NCBI GenBank assembly: GCA_023442525.1
Contig: JAEZZA010000017.1
Span: 1-64,000 of the forward strand
Direction of reading: 5' to 3'
DNA length: 64,000 nt
Origin: Bacteroidota bacterium
GTDB lineage: Bacteria; Bacteroidota; Bacteroidia; Bacteroidales; UBA10428
Part shown: positions 17,457 through 26,485 of the stretch, piece after piece
Layout of the letters: each line of letters starts with the position of its first letter
How positions within the stretch are numbered: position 1 is the stretch's first letter
Notes under the pieces: model-generated
Database searches by the model: none
Told to the model about the DNA's origin: nothing
Seen by the model: the letters and a program-made list of their open reading frames with translations, nothing else
Program-made: the position numbers and the translations under genes

Positions 17457-18626
17457 TTATAATGCGAAAATTTCAGGATATACATTCATTTCGTGGAGCG
17501 TCTTTGTAATCTCATCCTTATATATTCCATTCATGATGATTACAGCTTCGGGCTGATACTCTTTCAGGAATTTAGGTTGAACGTACATTTTACCTATACC
17601 TGGTATAAAATTGTTTTCCATATGGGGATTGATATCAACAACATATTCGATCAGATTGAGATCGGCAAAATTGGTAAGGAATCCCACCGATTTGGAGCCA
17701 CCGCCCCAAACCACGGTTTTTTTACCTTCTGCTTTCAGTCGCAGGAGTTTTTCCCTCCAATCTGCAAGTTGTTCGCTGATTTTTACCTTGAAGTTTTCAA
17801 CTCTTTTTTTCTGATCCTGCACACTTTCCTCGATGGCGAATACCTTGTCAGATTCTGTTAAAACCGGTTTTGCCTCAATCAATAGATACTGATCGCTGTA
17901 CTCAAGTTTTAAATCGAGGATCTCATATCCGGTACTTCTGAATAACCTGGCCAGTGAACCTGCGCTGAAATATGAGCAATGTTCATAATATATATCCCAG
18001 AAAGCCTGCACATCAAGGATCCTGGAAATCTGTGGAATCTCAAAGAAAATAACCTTGTTCGTTTGATTGCCCAGGGAATCTCTGATCAGTTGCAGGAATG
18101 ATTTTGTTGCATGGATATGCTCGAGGGTATGCCGGCAACAGATAAAGTCGGCCGGCAGCTTGCCATGATCCGGTTTATAAAACTCCTTGTAAAATGTGAG
18201 ATCGGGATTGTTTTGCCGGCCTTCCTGATAGGCCGGATCAATTCCAATTCCTTTTCCACCGGTCATTTCTGTCAGCAAATTGATAAAATCACCTTTACCG
18301 CAACCTATTTCCAGCAATGTTTTTCCTTTAAGATCATACTTTTGGATCAGATCTTCGGAAATCCTTCTCAGGTAATTCATGAAGGTTGTCGAAAATCCCT
18401 GCTGATCTTCATACCCCAGAGTGAAATAATCAATACTCGTATCAAACAGCCGGTTAAAAATAAATCCACATGAATTGCAGAATGCCAGCTCAATATCCTG
18501 GCGGGGAACTTTTAATGCTTCATCGCGTGATTTCACAGTTACCAGGCTGAAAACGGGAGCGTTCTTAATGGTAAAGAATCCTTCGATCAGGTTACTTCCG
18601 CAATTGGGGCAATGTTGATGTTGCAT
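17457..18626 (-). CDS. NDP-sugar C-methyltransferase (TylCIII/NovU-like)
   Basis: A 389-residue enzyme with the three-part layout of deoxysugar C-methyltransferases. The N-terminal zinc-binding segment has 'CPNC' and 'CNSC' (Cys6, Cys9, and a second pair near residues 51-54). A central Rossmann SAM domain has 'LLEIGCGKGDFI', and the C-terminal domain has the conserved 'VVWGGGSKSVGFL' loop. Characterised relatives methylate a carbon of a 3- or 4-keto-6-deoxyhexose. The gene sits 12 bp upstream of rfbF and 7 bp downstream of the RmlC-like gene, supporting a branched-sugar pathway. The exact product sugar is not deducible. Confidence 0.87.
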   Translation of the reverse strand: MQHQHCPNCGSNLIEGFFTIKNAPVFSLVTVKSRDEALKVPRQDIELAFCNSCGFIFNRLFDTSIDYFTLGYEDQQGFSTTFMNYLRRISEDLIQKYDLKGKTLLEIGCGKGDFINLLTEMTGGKGIGIDPAYQEGRQNNPDLTFYKEFYKPDHGKLPADFICCRHTLEHIHATKSFLQLIRDSLGNQTNKVIFFEIPQISRILDVQAFWDIYYEHCSYFSAGSLARLFRSTGYEILDLKLEYSDQYLLIEAKPVLTESDKVFAIEESVQDQKKRVENFKVKISEQLADWREKLLRLKAEGKKTVVWGGGSKSVGFLTNFADLNLIEYVVDINPHMENNFIPGIGKMYVQPKFLKEYQPEAVIIMNGIYKDEITKTLHEMNVYPEIFAL

Positions 18627-18633
18627 ATAATTA

Positions 18634-19176
18634 TTATTTTAAAATATCGGGTGTAAAATCGGGCCAGTTTCGGTCTTTGTCAGAAATAATCATCGGCTCA
18701 ATGGGTAACTTAATACCGAACTTGGGATCGTTATACCTTACTCCCCTGTCCATGCGGGGGGCATAAAACTGGGTTGTGAAATAAGTTATTTCCGCATCAT
18801 CGGTGAGGGTGATGAATCCCTGTGCGAATCCTTCAGGTGAATAAAGAGCTTTGTGATTATCCATGGTCAACTCTTCGCCGAACCACTGTAAAAAAGTAGG
18901 AGAGTCCGGTCTCAAATCAACAATCATATCAAATATTGCTCCTCTGGTGCATCGTATCATCTTGCATTCCTGATAAGGGGCAATCTGAAAGTGCAACCCT
19001 CTTAAGGTGCCCTTATGTTTGCTAAGAGATGTATTAATCTGTGCAATTGAGCCGTTCAGGCCGTGTTCTTCCATCTCGTTCCTGCACCACGATCGGCCAA
19101 AGAATCCGCGTTCATCTCCAATCTTCTTGATTTCGATGATGAAGGCTCCTTTTAATTTGGTTTCAGTAAATATCAT
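18634..19176 (-). CDS. dTDP-4-dehydrorhamnose 3,5-epimerase-like cupin (RmlC family)
   Basis: About 180 residues, normal for RmlC. 'DERGFFGRSW' and 'GTLRGLHFQ' (His62), Lys72 in 'CKMI', Asp87 in 'VDLRPDSPT' and a tyrosine near 131 in 'ITYFTTQFY' match the epimerase active-site set, followed by the typical 'RYNDP' ending. It would epimerise a 4-keto-6-deoxysugar nucleotide at C3 and/or C5. I start it at the ATG at 19176, which has AGGA 7 bp before it; the upstream in-frame ATG at 19200 would overlap the SDR gene and lacks a ribosome binding site. It belongs to the deoxysugar cassette. Confidence 0.85.
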   Translation of the reverse strand: MIFTETKLKGAFIIEIKKIGDERGFFGRSWCRNEMEEHGLNGSIAQINTSLSKHKGTLRGLHFQIAPYQECKMIRCTRGAIFDMIVDLRPDSPTFLQWFGEELTMDNHKALYSPEGFAQGFITLTDDAEITYFTTQFYAPRMDRGVRYNDPKFGIKLPIEPMIISDKDRNWPDFTPDILK

Positions 19177-19187
19177 AATTCCTGGAA

Positions 19188-20234
19188 TTATCGGGTCCAT
19201 TCAAGGTTAGCATTCAGGGCGCCTGTTTTTTGCAGATAATCGAGTACTTTCAGGCGAATAAACATGGATTCACGATAATTGGGATCGTTAAAACCCATGG
19301 CAATCAGGTTGTCTCTTATTTCTTTCACAGTAGAGATCAGGTCTTCCTGAGGCTGATGATTGGGAGCAAGTTTTTTAAACAGATCGAAATTTGCCCGGTA
19401 CGACCGCTTATCGGGAGGAGCATCAGGGTTTACAGAAATTTTAACTCCCGGAATTACCGATTCAATCGCTTCTGCTAAAGCGAGAATCCTGTTATTCCAG
19501 GCATTGCTTCCTGTATTCACGGCGAGGAATTTTCCTCCGTTTTCCGGTTTACGTGTAGCTCCCCATTCGAGAGCCCTGGCCATATCTTTTGTATTGATCA
19601 TAGGTCTCCAGGGAGTACCGTCACTCAAAATGGATATTTCTTTATTTACTAGCGCACCGGCTACAAAATCATTCAGTACAAGGTCGAGCCGCAGGCGATT
19701 GGTCCATCCGCATGCTGTGGCAAATCTGTGGCAGGTAACGGTAAATCCGTCTCCCGCAAGGGGCTCAAGTTCGGTTTCTGCCATAACTTTCGAACGTGCG
19801 TATGCCGTTAAAGGGTTTAATTTATCACCCTCTTTTCGTTCGGAATCGTCGGCAAGGCCATACATACTGCATGACGAGGCATAAACAAACGATTTCACGC
19901 CATTATCTTTTGCAAGTTTGGCCAGATTAACAGCAGCGCGGTAATTAATGTCAAGGGTAATTTCTTCGAACTTGAAACTCATCGGATCATTTGATATGGC
20001 TGCAAGATCTACTATTACGTCAACACCCTTGAGATATTTTACCTGGAAATTACGAATATCGCCATATATCTGGGCATCGAGTTTTACTTCCGGGATATAT
20101 GATGCATTTGACAGGCAGTGTGTGAAGTAACCAATATCATATCCTACTATTTCTGCATCGGGAAAGGTTTTACGAAAATGATTCGTCACGCTGGGGCCGA
20201 TATAACCTAAGTTTCCGGCAATTAGTATTTTCAT
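19188..20234 (-). CDS. NAD(P)-dependent sugar epimerase/dehydratase (extended SDR)
   Basis: A 348-residue extended short-chain dehydrogenase. The N-terminal 'AGNLGYIG' (residues 6-13) is the glycine-rich NAD(P) motif with Asn replacing the usual Gly or Ser, and 'YASSCSMYG' plus Tyr145-Ala-Arg-Ser-Lys149 form the catalytic Ser/Tyr/Lys set. The 'RPMINTKDMARAL' stretch is the sugar-nucleotide-binding region. It could be a 4-ketoreductase, epimerase or 4,6-dehydratase of the C-methylated deoxysugar pathway; co-location with RmlC-like, C-methyltransferase and RfbF-like genes argues for one of the first two. Its start overlaps the DUF418 gene's stop by 4 bp. Confidence 0.87.
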   Translation of the reverse strand: MKILIAGNLGYIGPSVTNHFRKTFPDAEIVGYDIGYFTHCLSNASYIPEVKLDAQIYGDIRNFQVKYLKGVDVIVDLAAISNDPMSFKFEEITLDINYRAAVNLAKLAKDNGVKSFVYASSCSMYGLADDSERKEGDKLNPLTAYARSKVMAETELEPLAGDGFTVTCHRFATACGWTNRLRLDLVLNDFVAGALVNKEISILSDGTPWRPMINTKDMARALEWGATRKPENGGKFLAVNTGSNAWNNRILALAEAIESVIPGVKISVNPDAPPDKRSYRANFDLFKKLAPNHQPQEDLISTVKEIRDNLIAMGFNDPNYRESMFIRLKVLDYLQKTGALNANLEWTR

Positions 20235-21466
20235 AGTCTTTTATTATTTGAAATGTGAATATTTTCATTAATTCTGAAATCGAGATATTTTCGGTATGAC
20301 AGCTCTCTCCATATCCATTCCAGGGGGCCGTATCTGAAATTATTAAGCCAGTATTTACTTCCAACCACTAATAATACGAATACCACAAAAGCAAACAACT
20401 CGAGTGCAACCAGATCGAATTTTCCGTAGTATTTCAAAACCCCGTTAAAAACCAATACTGCTACTACACTGTACATCATATAATTTGTTAAGGACATACG
20501 TCCTGCGGATGTCAGAGGTTGCAATATTTTGATAACATACCGTTTTAAGTAGAGCCAACTGATCAGATACAGGTAGAGGAATGCCTGGAAAATGTTACTG
20601 AGCATCATCGACTTCTTTAATAATACCTGGGCAATGAAATTTCCAGGCCGGTCAATGGTGAAGTAAATAATATGTATGGATATGATATATATAAATACAA
20701 TTAGTGCTACATATTTTAGTTTCGTCAGTATTTCCGGGATACGGTTATAAAACTTGACTTTTCCTGCGCAGTAGCCTGTGATGATCATGGAGAAGAGCAA
20801 TGGGAAATATTCTACATTCCGGTAGTATACAGAATATTCATGAATTCTGAATCTCAATTTTTCGTAGAAGGTACCATTAACTTTTAGATCAACAATATCA
20901 TTATATGAATAATCGTACAAATACATTAAAGACTTGAATCCGCCAGATATTAAACCCTGGTTGATCAAATTGCGAAGTTGTAAATAGAAAGGGAAAAGCA
21001 GGATAATCAGGCCAAGAACCATTAAGTATTTTAGAGGGACTTTTCTCAGGACAAGCAACAACATACCGGCAGTAGCATACAATATAAGTACATCGCCGGG
21101 CCATAAAAACACCACGTGAATGATCCCAAAGACCATTAAAATAAAATATCTTCTGAAAAAAAATCCGGCGGAAAATGATTTCTTTTCTTCCATCTTAACT
21201 ATCTGCATACCAAAACCTACTCCAAACAAAAACGAAAAGATAGGGAAGAACTTTTCATTGAAAAAATGCTGCAAAATCCACCATATTGACTGGTTCAGAG
21301 TCCCGTTCTTCATCCATTCGAACTCACCCCCATATATTACTGATGATGACATGAATCGAATATTCACCATATATATACCAAACAGAGCGAATCCCCGGTA
21401 AATATCAAGCAATTCAATTCGGCCTGAACCGGTTACCGGATTAGTAAGTGCTTTTGAACTGGGCAT
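20231..21466 (-). CDS. DUF418 (YeiB-like) multi-pass membrane protein
   Basis: A 411-residue integral membrane protein. The opening 'RIELLDIYRGFALFGIYMVN' and the C-terminal 'YGPLEWIWRELSYRKY' are diagnostic of the DUF418/YeiB family, related in topology to acyltransferase-3 membrane proteins. About nine to ten hydrophobic segments are visible. No biochemical role is firmly established; placed between an acyl-transfer pair (MBOAT and AlgJ-like) and sugar-nucleotide genes, it may take part in acylating the surface glycan, which is inference. The start overlaps the upstream gene by 26 bp, indicating translational coupling. Confidence 0.85.
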   Translation of the reverse strand: MPSSKALTNPVTGSGRIELLDIYRGFALFGIYMVNIRFMSSSVIYGGEFEWMKNGTLNQSIWWILQHFFNEKFFPIFSFLFGVGFGMQIVKMEEKKSFSAGFFFRRYFILMVFGIIHVVFLWPGDVLILYATAGMLLLVLRKVPLKYLMVLGLIILLFPFYLQLRNLINQGLISGGFKSLMYLYDYSYNDIVDLKVNGTFYEKLRFRIHEYSVYYRNVEYFPLLFSMIITGYCAGKVKFYNRIPEILTKLKYVALIVFIYIISIHIIYFTIDRPGNFIAQVLLKKSMMLSNIFQAFLYLYLISWLYLKRYVIKILQPLTSAGRMSLTNYMMYSVVAVLVFNGVLKYYGKFDLVALELFAFVVFVLLVVGSKYWLNNFRYGPLEWIWRELSYRKYLDFRINENIHISNNKRL

Positions 21467-22619
21467 TCTGGGGTTTAAGTTGTGAATCCTTTACATGGTC
21501 GGCATTCAGATCTTTATTTTCTAAAGGCAATGTGTTCAAAGTTTTAACTGTTTCATCGAGGGCTATCTCTAACCCGTTCTCGGTCCAATGTGTATCGGTT
21601 CTGTAAAAGAGTAATTTTTTATCTCTTTCCGATAGGTAATCATCCAGCACATCTATTACCGGTATTCCTCTTTTTTGAAGTTCCGCGTATATCTTAGGTA
21701 TTAATTTTCCATACATGCTGAAAGGAGTGTTCACAATATTATGATATACCGTAAATTTATTGGGAATAATCATAAAGATCATCTCCAGGTTATATCTTTC
21801 TTTAAGTTTGATTGCCAGATCCTCGATATTATCACAATAGTTTTCTATTTCTTCTTCTGAATGGTTATAATAATAGCCTTGCGGATCTTTACTTACCTCA
21901 CTGGCTATGAAAAGCCAGGGTGTATCATTTGAAACCGAATATACGGGAGTTTGATCGGTAATATATCCGAAAAGACGAAATTTCAGGGTACTTATTGTTG
22001 AATGTATATCATAGGTCAGAACACTACGGCATAATAACTGATCAAGAATTAATTCGGTCCGGGGAACAAACAGGAACCTTCTTATTTCCCGTACGGCCTT
22101 CTTAATTGGTGGCCTGGTATCTGTTAAATATTTATCAGGTTGTGGTTTAACAAATCGCTCATGGAATATCCGCTCGGCCGTTTCATAAATCATATATTTT
22201 GGCTCTGAATTACTGTAATTGTTCTGATCCAAATACTCCAGAGGCTTCGGAAACCTTGCGTAAAAAACCTTTTTATTGATGCTGTCGGATAACCGTTCCG
22301 GAAACGTCGTCATCCGGGTAAAATCGAAAAAACTGTCCCCGAAAAGAAGTATATCTGCATCTTCAAGTTTGGGGTGTTTGGGCGTATGCCTGTATTTTTC
22401 AGTTGAAGGAGGTAGATTCTTTTCGCGAAAATCGCTTATAAAATTAAAGTAATAAAGCTCTCCCCATTTTGTGTTTTCCCAGTACTCAGGTAAGATCTTT
22501 TCCTTGAGCATAAAGTTGAATAAGGGTTCAATTCGAACCGAGAACCAGATAATAATGCAAAACAATCCTGATATATATATTATCCATTTTAATGTTTTCT
22601 CGCTCATGTGCCGAATCAT
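21441..22619 (-). CDS. AlgJ/AlgX-like SGNH acetyltransferase
   Basis: A 392-residue protein with one N-terminal membrane anchor (about residues 9-27) and a periplasmic SGNH-like domain. Ser96 lies in 'LLFGDSFFDF' and the Asp342/His344 pair lies in 'RTDTHWTENG', the arrangement of the AlgJ/AlgX polysaccharide O-acetyltransferases. In those systems an MBOAT protein passes acetyl groups across the membrane to this partner, which places them on the glycan. Its MBOAT partner is directly upstream, with a one-base stop/start overlap. An alternative start four codons in (22607) is possible. Acetyl as the acyl group is inferred from characterised relatives. Confidence 0.83.
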   Translation of the reverse strand: MIRHMSEKTLKWIIYISGLFCIIIWFSVRIEPLFNFMLKEKILPEYWENTKWGELYYFNFISDFREKNLPPSTEKYRHTPKHPKLEDADILLFGDSFFDFTRMTTFPERLSDSINKKVFYARFPKPLEYLDQNNYSNSEPKYMIYETAERIFHERFVKPQPDKYLTDTRPPIKKAVREIRRFLFVPRTELILDQLLCRSVLTYDIHSTISTLKFRLFGYITDQTPVYSVSNDTPWLFIASEVSKDPQGYYYNHSEEEIENYCDNIEDLAIKLKERYNLEMIFMIIPNKFTVYHNIVNTPFSMYGKLIPKIYAELQKRGIPVIDVLDDYLSERDKKLLFYRTDTHWTENGLEIALDETVKTLNTLPLENKDLNADHVKDSQLKPQNAQFKSTY

Positions 22620-24055
22620 TAAAATTGAAAGTAAATAAAATTATGTCCGCCCCATACACCAAGAACCAGAATGCCGATTACTGCCAAACCTACGGCTATC
22701 CAGTTATATGGCCTTGGAACGGGCAAAAGTTTCACGTGAAATTCAAATTTCTCCTTAATTATTTCCGCTACGAAAAGCAGAATAATCATGGCCCAGGCAA
22801 TGCCAAACTCTGCCGGCACCCTGTAAAGATTTAGTGATATCCCTGATTCAAAAACAAAAAGATTTCTGATTATTGTCATGGCATCATCCAGGCTCTGTGC
22901 CCGGAAGAATATCCAGGCAAATGCAGCAAGGATAAACGTTATGGATATCTGTATAACTTTCAGTAATTCAGGAAATTTTTTCAGGCCGGTTGCCGTGTTA
23001 ACCCGGTCGCGGTATGGAGCAGTCAACTGACCGGTGACCTGGTAAATTCCGTGAAGGGCGCCCCAGATTACAAATGTCCAGTTAGCTCCATGCCAAAGAC
23101 CACTGACCAGAAATACGATTAACAGGTTGATGTAATGACGGTATTTTGCCACGCGGCTGCCACCCAACGGAAAATACAAGTAATCGCGGAACCAGGTCGA
23201 TAAAGAAATATGCCACCTTTGCCAGAATTCCCGGATATTCGTAGACAGGTAAGGTCGCCGGAAATTCATCATAAGGTTGATGCCTAATATTTTTGCCGTT
23301 CCTATAGCTATTTCTGAATATCCTGAAAAGTCGCAGTATATCTGAAATGAGAAAAAGATGGTAGCTATAATCAGATGCTGACCAAAGAAATCCCCCGGAT
23401 TGGCATATACTACATTAACGTATTCGGCCAATCGGTCAGCAATGACAACCTTCTTGAACATACCCCAGATGATATGTTTAATACCATCGGCTATGCGCTG
23501 AACATCGATGAACTTTTCTTCATGGAACTGGTGAAGCATATTCTGCGGCCGTTCAATAGGGCCTGCCACCAATTGTGGAAAAAACATCACGTATAGCGCA
23601 TAAATACCAAAGTTCCGTTCAGCCTTCTGGTGTCCCCGGTATACTTCAATGGTATAACTCATGGCCTGGAAGGTGTGAAACGACAGTCCTATCGGAAGCA
23701 GAATGGATAAATAAGGAATAGGATTTTCAATGGTAAATCCTTTCAACAAGGCCGTAAGATTATCATTTAAGAAATTGTAATACTTGAAAACGGCTAATAC
23801 TCCCGTATTTGCAATAATGCTGGCGATGAGCCATAATTTTCGTTTTCTGCCGTGTGTATTCTCAAGTAATATCCCTGCAAAATAGTCGATGACGATAGTA
23901 AAGCCCAGAATAACTATATATACCGGGACAAAAACCATGTAGAAATAACAGCTCGCGATAAGAAGTAACGCCCATCTGTACTTATGAGGCAGGAAATAGT
24001 ACAAGGCTACAACTATGGGGAAAAAAACCAGGAACTCAAGAGAATTAAAAAGCAT
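22619..24055 (-). CDS. MBOAT family membrane O-acyltransferase (AlgI/DltB-like)
   Basis: A 478-residue polytopic enzyme. It opens with 'LEFLVFFPIVVALYYFLP', contains 'FWQRWHISLSTWFRDYLYFPLGG' and the catalytic His322 in 'SGLWHGANWTF', the standard AlgI/PatA/DltB landmarks. It moves an acyl group, usually acetyl, from a cytoplasmic donor across the inner membrane. As first gene of the seven-gene operon (24055 to 16653) it pairs with the AlgJ-like protein, so the exported glycan is probably O-acetylated. Length is typical. Confidence 0.93.
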   Translation of the reverse strand: MLFNSLEFLVFFPIVVALYYFLPHKYRWALLLIASCYFYMVFVPVYIVILGFTIVIDYFAGILLENTHGRKRKLWLIASIIANTGVLAVFKYYNFLNDNLTALLKGFTIENPIPYLSILLPIGLSFHTFQAMSYTIEVYRGHQKAERNFGIYALYVMFFPQLVAGPIERPQNMLHQFHEEKFIDVQRIADGIKHIIWGMFKKVVIADRLAEYVNVVYANPGDFFGQHLIIATIFFSFQIYCDFSGYSEIAIGTAKILGINLMMNFRRPYLSTNIREFWQRWHISLSTWFRDYLYFPLGGSRVAKYRHYINLLIVFLVSGLWHGANWTFVIWGALHGIYQVTGQLTAPYRDRVNTATGLKKFPELLKVIQISITFILAAFAWIFFRAQSLDDAMTIIRNLFVFESGISLNLYRVPAEFGIAWAMIILLFVAEIIKEKFEFHVKLLPVPRPYNWIAVGLAVIGILVLGVWGGHNFIYFQF

Positions 24056-24232
24056 CGATCAGGGTAATTTATTAATAAACAAACCTGTATTACACCGCAA
24101 AGGTTTGGTAAATTCCTGACAAATCTACGTTCAATTTTATGAATTGTTCAATTTACTTGGTTAACAGCCCGATTTATTTAACCGACGTTAATCACCAAAG
24201 TTACCCCGACTGGGATCAGGAACACTTACCTT

Positions 24233-26362
24233 TTATTCAATTAAAATTGTTTTTGATATGTCTCCCCGGTCGGTATAAACCTTCAGAATATACGTACCAT
24301 GGTTTATATCAGAAACCTGAATATTCAAAATTCCGGAATTTTCAACAGCTGCCTCCGAACGGATCAGTTTTCCATTAAGATCGTACAAATCACTTTTTAT
24401 TAATCTGGCCGCTGAACATGAAATATAAATGTAATCAGTTGCAGGGACCGGATAAACAGACATCGGGATTGCTTTAATGTTGTCTGAACCGGTATACAAT
24501 CTGACATTCAAGTCGTAAATCTGCTCGGTACTCTCTTTTCCGTCTGTTACATTCAAAACGACCCGGGTTTTACCAACATCCGATGTGTCGGGCATGCCGG
24601 TGAGACTATTTTGTGTGCCATTATAGGTAAGCCAGGCAGGTTTTTCAATGATCGAGTACTCCAGGATGTCGTCTTCATCCATATCGACAGCTTCAAAGGC
24701 ATAGTAGTACTGACTTCTTACTCCGATTACAGTATCGGGTATAGTTATAAACTGTGGCTTATCATTAATATCAGAAACATGAATTGTAAATGTCTGAAAA
24801 GTTTCTTTTTCGCCGTCAGAAGCCTTTAAAATAACTTCAAAATCACCAATATCATTGTATTTTGGCGTGCCGGTAAGAATTCCGGTGCCTGCATCAAATT
24901 CGGCCCATCCGGGAATTTTAACCTGAGCATAAATCACTTCCTGGTTGTCCGGATCATGGGCAGTTAATCTGTAAATGTACTTCACGTAATCATCCGCATC
25001 AGTGATTGGAACCGAAGTGATAACCGGTGGATGATTGACTGATATTACATCAATGACAAATTGAAATAAATCGCTTAAATCTTCACCATCGGAAACCTTA
25101 ATATTTACAATTAGTTGGCCCGAAAAATTATCGGAAGGCGTAATCAAAGTTCCGGAATACTGATAATTGGATCCAGGCAGCACTATTATTGTATGACTCC
25201 CTGCAGGATCATCCGGATCAGAAATATCCAGATCGTTCAATACAATTTCGTACTGTTCATTCTCATTTATGGATACATCATTTAATTGAGAAATAATTGC
25301 AGGTGGATCATTCACGGGCGTGACCTCAAAGGTTACATTGTCCTGGTCCGAACCATGCAGTTTGGGTATATATTTTCCCGGGTCCCTGGCAATGAATGTT
25401 ACGGTTTCCGAGCCGTTCCATTCCGGATCCTTTGGAACAATAGTAGCAATGCGTGTGGAATTGATCGTTATGGTGAGATGCTGGGGCTCGGTTGCTGTTG
25501 TCCATATTATCGAGGCATCCGGATCGTCGATATCACTCACGTAATTATTGAGATTTATTGTTGCAAAATTCGATCCTTCAGTAACCTTCTGGTTTGGAAT
25601 ATCATAAACAACAGGCCGGGCATTAATGGCGTCGATGGTATTGAACCATTTCTGACCCATTTTATCGTATCCTGTCGGGTTGGGATGCAACTCGTCCCAC
25701 ATGTCGTTGTAATAATTGATACCGGTACCGCATTCCATATCTACAAGAATAAGCTTGTCGCCATTGTTGATACGGTTCTGCACCATTGATTTCAGGTTAT
25801 TGTTAAACTGATTAACCTTGGCATATGTTCCACAGGGATAATTCTGAATGCTAATTATTGTTCCGATTATAACAAGTACTGGATTGCCGGATTGCTGCTC
25901 ATACAGATCAACGGCGTTTAAAAGGTTGTTGATCTCGGTAACCGAATACTTGCTCATCGTCATGTCATTGGTTCCGATCTCCAGCAAGATGATATCTGCC
26001 GTATACGAGTTAAGATAGGGTCCGGTTGTAATTTTCCCTGTGAATTCGGATGTTCCGGTTGCAACCAAATCTGAGAGGTTTTTAGTATCAATCCCTTTAA
26101 AACCGGAATTGTCACAATCATCAAAGTAATTATAACCTGAACGGTAGCTGCCGATAAAATCAAAGTTATATCCGGCTTGTGTAAGCAAATTATAAAGTTT
26201 ATAGCGATATGAAATTTTATCCCCAGTGGACCGGTTATCAATATTTCTCTGGTCGTAAGTAATTGAATTGCCTAACGGTAATATTTTTATGATCTCCTGG
26301 GAAAAGATCTCCAATGATAACATCAAGCTTACAATGAGAATACCTGATTTCTTACTTAACAT
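24233..26362 (-). CDS. T9SS-secreted SGNH hydrolase with Ig/cadherin-like repeats
   Basis: A 709-residue secreted protein. Signal peptide ~1-21; SGNH/GDSL hydrolase ~25-245 with Ser33 in 'GNSIT' and Asp223/His226 in 'DELHPN'; then several cadherin-like or putative-Ig domains (~250-620) with repeated 'GTPKYNDIGDFEV..ASDG' patterns; T9SS sorting domain ~632-709 with 'VYPVP'. The catalytic set is complete, so esterase activity is likely; carbohydrate O-acetyl groups are the commonest targets of such domains. It lies immediately upstream of the O-acylation operon on the same strand, which suggests (inference) a role in trimming the same surface glycan. Confidence 0.86.
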   Translation of the reverse strand: MLSKKSGILIVSLMLSLEIFSQEIIKILPLGNSITYDQRNIDNRSTGDKISYRYKLYNLLTQAGYNFDFIGSYRSGYNYFDDCDNSGFKGIDTKNLSDLVATGTSEFTGKITTGPYLNSYTADIILLEIGTNDMTMSKYSVTEINNLLNAVDLYEQQSGNPVLVIIGTIISIQNYPCGTYAKVNQFNNNLKSMVQNRINNGDKLILVDMECGTGINYYNDMWDELHPNPTGYDKMGQKWFNTIDAINARPVVYDIPNQKVTEGSNFATINLNNYVSDIDDPDASIIWTTATEPQHLTITINSTRIATIVPKDPEWNGSETVTFIARDPGKYIPKLHGSDQDNVTFEVTPVNDPPAIISQLNDVSINENEQYEIVLNDLDISDPDDPAGSHTIIVLPGSNYQYSGTLITPSDNFSGQLIVNIKVSDGEDLSDLFQFVIDVISVNHPPVITSVPITDADDYVKYIYRLTAHDPDNQEVIYAQVKIPGWAEFDAGTGILTGTPKYNDIGDFEVILKASDGEKETFQTFTIHVSDINDKPQFITIPDTVIGVRSQYYYAFEAVDMDEDDILEYSIIEKPAWLTYNGTQNSLTGMPDTSDVGKTRVVLNVTDGKESTEQIYDLNVRLYTGSDNIKAIPMSVYPVPATDYIYISCSAARLIKSDLYDLNGKLIRSEAAVENSGILNIQVSDINHGTYILKVYTDRGDISKTILIE

Positions 26363-26439
26363 ATATGAGGGTAGAATTTTACAATTGCATTTAAGCTTAA
26401 TACTATAACAACAATATTACATAAAAAGTATCAATTGCA

Positions 26440-26476
26440 TAATATAAATAACCCCGCCGGTCGGAACCGGCGGGGT
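26440..26476 (-). terminator. Rho-independent terminator
   Basis: A perfect 10-bp G+C-rich stem (26451-26460 with 26467-26476) with a 6-nt loop lies 10 bp after the stop of the 811-aa LamG protein. On the minus strand it is followed by TTATTTATATT. Confidence 0.85.
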
Positions 26477-26485
26477 ATTAAAAAA

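Noticed and set aside
19360..19884. 174-codon plus-strand frame
   Set aside because: Antisense to the SDR gene; low-complexity Ser/Arg-rich translation.
24080..24107. Possible 7-bp stem terminator between the SGNH gene and the MBOAT operon
   Set aside because: Stem is short and A+T-rich with a 14-nt loop and no clean U-tract; too weak to annotate.
24139..24378. Plus-strand frame overlapping the end of the SGNH gene
   Set aside because: Mostly antisense to a well-supported CDS, with no domain and no promoter.
25286..25789. 167-codon plus-strand frame
   Set aside because: Antisense to the SGNH hydrolase domain, with no independent coding evidence.
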